Below are positions 61,110 through 64,000 of a DNA stretch of 64,000 nucleotides, one piece after another. Both the position numbers and the translations under genes were made by a program. Within the stretch, counting starts at the first letter, position 1, and the number at the start of each line of letters is the position of its first letter. Origin of the DNA: Lederbergia sp. NSJ-179 (GTDB lineage: Bacteria > Bacillota > Bacilli > Bacillales > Bacillaceae_C); contig NZ_JALIFP010000021.1 in NCBI RefSeq assembly GCF_022867885.1, positions 1 to 64,000 of the forward strand, read 5' to 3'. The notes below the pieces were generated by a model. It was not told the DNA's origin. It searched no databases and saw only the letters and a list, made by a program, of their open reading frames with translations.

Positions 61110-62206
61110 TGGATTCCCTCCGTTATCGCTGGTTTCTTAACTTTTGGCACGATGATCGTGATTTTCGTTCCTTTTGTTTCCCCGGTTGCCATTTCAAGTT
61201 TCCCTTCGATCAGCAACAACCGTTCTTTCATACCCAACAGGCCGCTGTGAAACTGGTCGTGATTTTCCTTCGCAATGCCGATCCCATCATCCTTCACCTG
61301 AAGAATGTATCTTCCAGGTTCTTCTTTAAGGCGGAGTGTGCATCTGCGTGCGCCGCTGTGTTTCACGACATTGGTCACACATTCACGAAGACACAGGCTC
61401 AGGATATTCCGGATAATCGGCGGGGCTCCTGAAAGTTCATCATTCCGTTCCAATTTGAATGAAATTCCGGCAGATTCGCAAATTTGAGCCGCCTGTTGGC
61501 ACTCCTCATCGAGATCGATGGACTGCATATCACTGATCAGTTCCCGCACCTGCAATAAAACAGATCGTGAAATATTTTGGATCTCACGTGCTTCTTTTGA
61601 GGCTTGATCGGGATTCTGGGGAATCAGCCGCTCCACCAATTCACCTTTCAACGTAAGCAGAGACAGGGTATGGCCCAGCGTGTCATGAAGATCACGGGCG
61701 ATTCGCTGGCGCTCTTCATTTTTTATCAACCGGGAAATTTCATCATTGGCATATTGTAACCCCAATTTCATTTCATGCGATTTCCGGATCATTCTCACCA
61801 TATAGGGCAACAAGAAAAGAATGAGAAGAATCGAATACCAGCCAAGGTACAATGGATTTGACTCTCGCAAGAAATAGAACCCAGCCGACCCGGCAAAGAG
61901 CACAGCCATGAGTACAGTCATTCCAGTAATTTTACGGTAGGATGGGTACTTGCCGATCACCAAAGCGGGATAAAAGCCAAAGATTAATTCCCATGGGCTA
62001 AAGAAAGCCCCCCATAAAGCTATCGCGACTAATTGAATAGTAATAAAAAGAGTCCGGTATTTCGCGTTCATAATGCTGATTAAATGAGCTGTTGCAATGA
62101 TAAAAAACAAAAGATAGCTATACCCTGTTTGTTGCGGAAAGATAATCAGAGAAATCAAAGGGGGAAGCAACATCATCGTTTCCCACGGGAGTCTGATGCG
62201 AGACAT
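61106..62206 (-). CDS. DesK/LnrJ-family sensor histidine kinase
   Basis: 366 residues from the ATG at 62206, which has GGAGGTGG upstream on the minus strand. Five membrane segments (1-160), HisKA_3 motif ARDLHDTLGHTLSLLTLKGELVERL with the phosphorylated His, and a HATPase with CVTNVVKHSGARRC, VKDDGIGIA and GLLGMKERL. Senses membrane-active compounds or lipid state by analogy with LnrJ/DesK; ligand not known. Operon with the regulator. Confidence 0.92.
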   Translation of the reverse strand: MSRIRLPWETMMLLPPLISLIIFPQQTGYSYLLFFIIATAHLISIMNAKYRTLFITIQLVAIALWGAFFSPWELIFGFYPALVIGKYPSYRKITGMTVLMAVLFAGSAGFYFLRESNPLYLGWYSILLILFLLPYMVRMIRKSHEMKLGLQYANDEISRLIKNEERQRIARDLHDTLGHTLSLLTLKGELVERLIPQNPDQASKEAREIQNISRSVLLQVRELISDMQSIDLDEECQQAAQICESAGISFKLERNDELSGAPPIIRNILSLCLRECVTNVVKHSGARRCTLRLKEEPGRYILQVKDDGIGIAKENHDQFHSGLLGMKERLLLIEGKLEMATGETKGTKITIIVPKVKKPAITEGIQ

Positions 62207-62264
62207 TTTTTTACCACCTCCATCATTTTGGACTATCATACCATATGATTTTGAACCATTGAAC

Positions 62265-62696
62265 TTAACCTTTTTTGTTGGTTATCGCGGCTCCGGAAAC
62301 CTGGGCCTGTTGTCCGCGTTTCAGCCACATCGGAACCAACCAGATCGAAAGTAAGAAGACCACGATATGCACCGGCTGTGCAATAACGCCGAATTTATCT
62401 GCAGGGGGATTAGCCAAAACATTGAGCGACGACAACAGAGTGACACCTCCGGTAAGCAGAACATAATAGAGTGAAGGTCTGGCCGTTTTTCGAAACCACT
62501 TCACGAAAATCATTGCCCCGGCGATATTTGCGATGATCGAAGCAACCGCAATGGAGATCCAATTTAACTGGGAAAACCATAGGCCTGTTACAGCACCTAA
62601 CAGGTAAGCTGTGGCAATAGCGGCAGCCCCTGAAATAACTCCCACATATAAACCGATTAATAAACCTATTCTCATTGTTTTTTGTGCCTCCTTCAT
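62265..62696 (-). CDS. four-TM membrane protein of unknown function
   Basis: 143 residues, ATG at 62696 with GGAGGCACAAAAAAC-type sequence upstream. Four hydrophobic segments (IGLLIGLYVGVISGAAAIATAYLL, ISIAVASIIANIAGAMIFVKWF, YYVLLTGGVTLLSSLNVLA, VHIVVFLLSIWLVPMWL). Looks like a DUF6069-type protein. First gene of the minus-strand island, 58 nt before the histidine kinase; possibly an accessory sensor or immunity component. Confidence 0.6.
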   Translation of the reverse strand: MKEAQKTMRIGLLIGLYVGVISGAAAIATAYLLGAVTGLWFSQLNWISIAVASIIANIAGAMIFVKWFRKTARPSLYYVLLTGGVTLLSSLNVLANPPADKFGVIAQPVHIVVFLLSIWLVPMWLKRGQQAQVSGAAITNKKG

Positions 62697-62849
62697 TTAA
62701 TTTGTTAAAAGCATATCGAAAAGGCGACGGGGGCGGTAGTGATGGATATCACTTCTTTGATATGATAAATATCACTTTTTGAAGCGATAACGAGTGAAAA
62801 AAGCCCAATAATCTAAAACGTCGTGTTTCCCCTAGTAAGGGGTATTCTA

Positions 62850-63547
62850 TTGAATAATAATATTGATTCAAATCCATTTCTTGAAATTGAAAATCCACAG
62901 CCATTAGGACCTGGTTCGTATGAAATGGCATTACCATTAGTTAAAGCTGTAAACATAAAACCTGGGATGCGGGTTTTAGAAATCGGAGCTGGCACTGGTC
63001 AAATTGCAACAACTTTAGCAAAACATTGGGACGTTTCAATAGTAACTTTGGAACCGTGGGAAGACCTAAATGTCATTCATAATTATGCCACAGAAAAAGG
63101 CGTGGGAAATCAGGTATTAGCTATTAATGCTAAAGCACAAAAATTACCATTTGCTAATAACTCTTTTGATGCGGTAATCGGTATTGGTTCTTTTTTATGA
63201 TAGGTGAAGAACGACCTCAAGCTCTGAAAGAGATAATTCGTATAACTAGAAGTAATGGGCGAATTGGGTTTGCAGAACCAATGTGTACAACGAACCCTAT
63301 ACCTTTAGATATTACACACTTTGATATCATGAAAAGCTATAAAGAATGGCTACGAACGATTAATTGGAATTGTGATTTATTCCGTCAGAATGGTTTAGAA
63401 ATCATTGAAGCCTATTACTTTGAGAATGCGTATAAGTTATGGGTTGATAATTTTAAATATTATGATGGAGAGAAAGATATCATATTACAGGATAATGGTC
63501 GTTGGTTATCTTCTGGTTTAATAGTAGGACAAAAAACAGATAAGTAA
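62850..63547 (+). pseudogene. SAM-dependent methyltransferase, frameshifted
   Basis: TTG at 62850 follows AAGGGGTATTC. The first frame has the Rossmann motif I VLEIGAGTGQIATTLAKHW and KLPFANNSFDAVIGIGSF and stops just past the T-run at 63189-63197. The second frame, overlapping at 63197, continues with MIGEERPQALKEIIRITRSNGRIGFAEPMCT, the normal sequel of class I methyltransferases. A one-base change in the T-run splits the gene. Substrate unknown. Confidence 0.75.
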
Positions 63548-63743
63548 TAAAGTAGGCAATGGGAATAGACTCTCATTGCCGTTTCTTATGGAACTAATAG
63601 GTGCTTTAGTGTAATATTGATAGCCAGAGTTATTGTTGTACGATCTTCCATAATAAGGCGCTTTTCACTGATATAGAATAGTGCCAATATTGCAAGGGCC
63701 AGATGGGGTGAAGAAAGGCTCTGTTATTCTATATAATAGTGGG

Positions 63744-64000
63744 ATGGTGAGGAAAGTGAGAAGAATAGATGTAGCATACGGTTTTATTTGTGAGCGAAGA
63801 AAAGTTCTGATGGTTAATAATCAAGGTGGTAGCTGGTCTCTTCCTGGTGGAGCAGTTGAAAAGGGGGAAACGTTAGAACAGGCAGTTATTCGTGAGGTTA
63901 AAGAAGAGACGGGTTTAACAGTAGAAGTTGAAAACATTGTTTCGGTTAACGAAGCCTTTTTTAAAGAAAAGGGCCATCACGCTTTGTTTATAACATTCAA
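63744..64000 (+). CDS. Nudix hydrolase, cut by window end
   Basis: Reads VAYGFICERRKVLMVNNQGG, SWSLPGGAVEKGETLEQA and VIREVKEETGLTVEVENIVS, a complete Nudix box. Start either ATG 63744 or GTG 63756. At least 85 residues are in the window. MutT/ADP-ribose pyrophosphatase-like; the rest is outside the window. The gap 63548-63743 has repeat-like AT-rich sequence only (AGGTGCTTTAGTGTAAT, AAGGCGCTTTTCACTGAT). Confidence 0.8.
   Translation, partial: MVRKVRRIDVAYGFICERRKVLMVNNQGGSWSLPGGAVEKGETLEQAVIREVKEETGLTVEVENIVSVNEAFFKEKGHHALFITF

Overview
The window looks like a chromosomal segment of a Bacillaceae species (Firmicutes, moderately AT-rich). The evidence is the run rhomboid-acpS-ydcC-alr-ndoAI-ndoA-rsbRSTUVW-sigB-rsbX-tex-cmpA-ydcK followed by a tRNA array, which is the order known from Bacillus subtilis, together with ddl-murF-cshA-ydbS-ydbT, T-box and TPP leaders and frequent TTG/GTG starts. 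The species cannot be named from sequence alone. All identifications are by recognition of motifs and protein families; no search was run.

Layout. 1-5000: a PspC-like fragment and a decayed sugar-acid catabolic locus (PTS EIIBCA, RspA-type dehydratase lacking its 5' end, GntR regulator, KDPG/KDG aldolase, a 15-codon kinase stub). 5150-7504: a DUF1538 membrane protein translationally coupled to a tandem P-II protein, an uncharacterised pair. 7570-14400: an acetyltransferase, glycerate kinase, larC split by a -1 frameshift signal and carrying a very His-rich insert, a TIGR01777 epimerase-like protein, a small gene pair with a retropepsin-like protease, and two unknown proteins. 14400-18300: TPP riboswitch and a thiamine-precursor salvage operon (thiY, YqgV-like, thiX, thiZ, TatD-like hydrolase). 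18300-24763: small genes, a YitT protein, and a trpDCFBA operon behind two tandem tryptophan T-boxes, with no trpE or trpG. 24900-29800: phosphoesterase, DUF2512, HTH/coiled-coil protein, CNNM/CorC transporter. 29830-51734: conserved core (ddl, murF, cshA, ydbST, rhomboid, acpS, ydcC, alr, MazEF, the sigma-B stressosome operon, MltG-like, tex, cmpA, ydcK).

51816-52642 holds six tRNA genes (Asn, Ser, Glu, Gln, Leu, Leu). The last one corresponds by position to trnS-leu2, the ICEBs1 attachment site of B. subtilis. Everything after it to the window end is accessory: a frameshifted polymorphic-toxin type 44 remnant with an intact DUF5412 neighbour, Nudix and GNAT genes, a Phd/RelE pair whose toxin 5' end looks broken, a two-component/ABC-2 island of the LnrJK-LnrL type, a frameshifted methyltransferase, and a partial Nudix gene.

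Non-coding structure is rich. A dispersed palindromic repeat (six recognisable copies) and a second GC-rich repeat often begin exactly at, or even supply, the stop codons of genes (response regulator, cshA, alr, tex). Another repeat is confined to the accessory zone. The candidates most worth following are the DUF1538/tandem P-II pair, the TatD-like enzyme inside the TPP-controlled operon, the retropepsin pair between two related intergenic segments, the LarC frameshift with its His-rich domain, and the trp operon without trpE.
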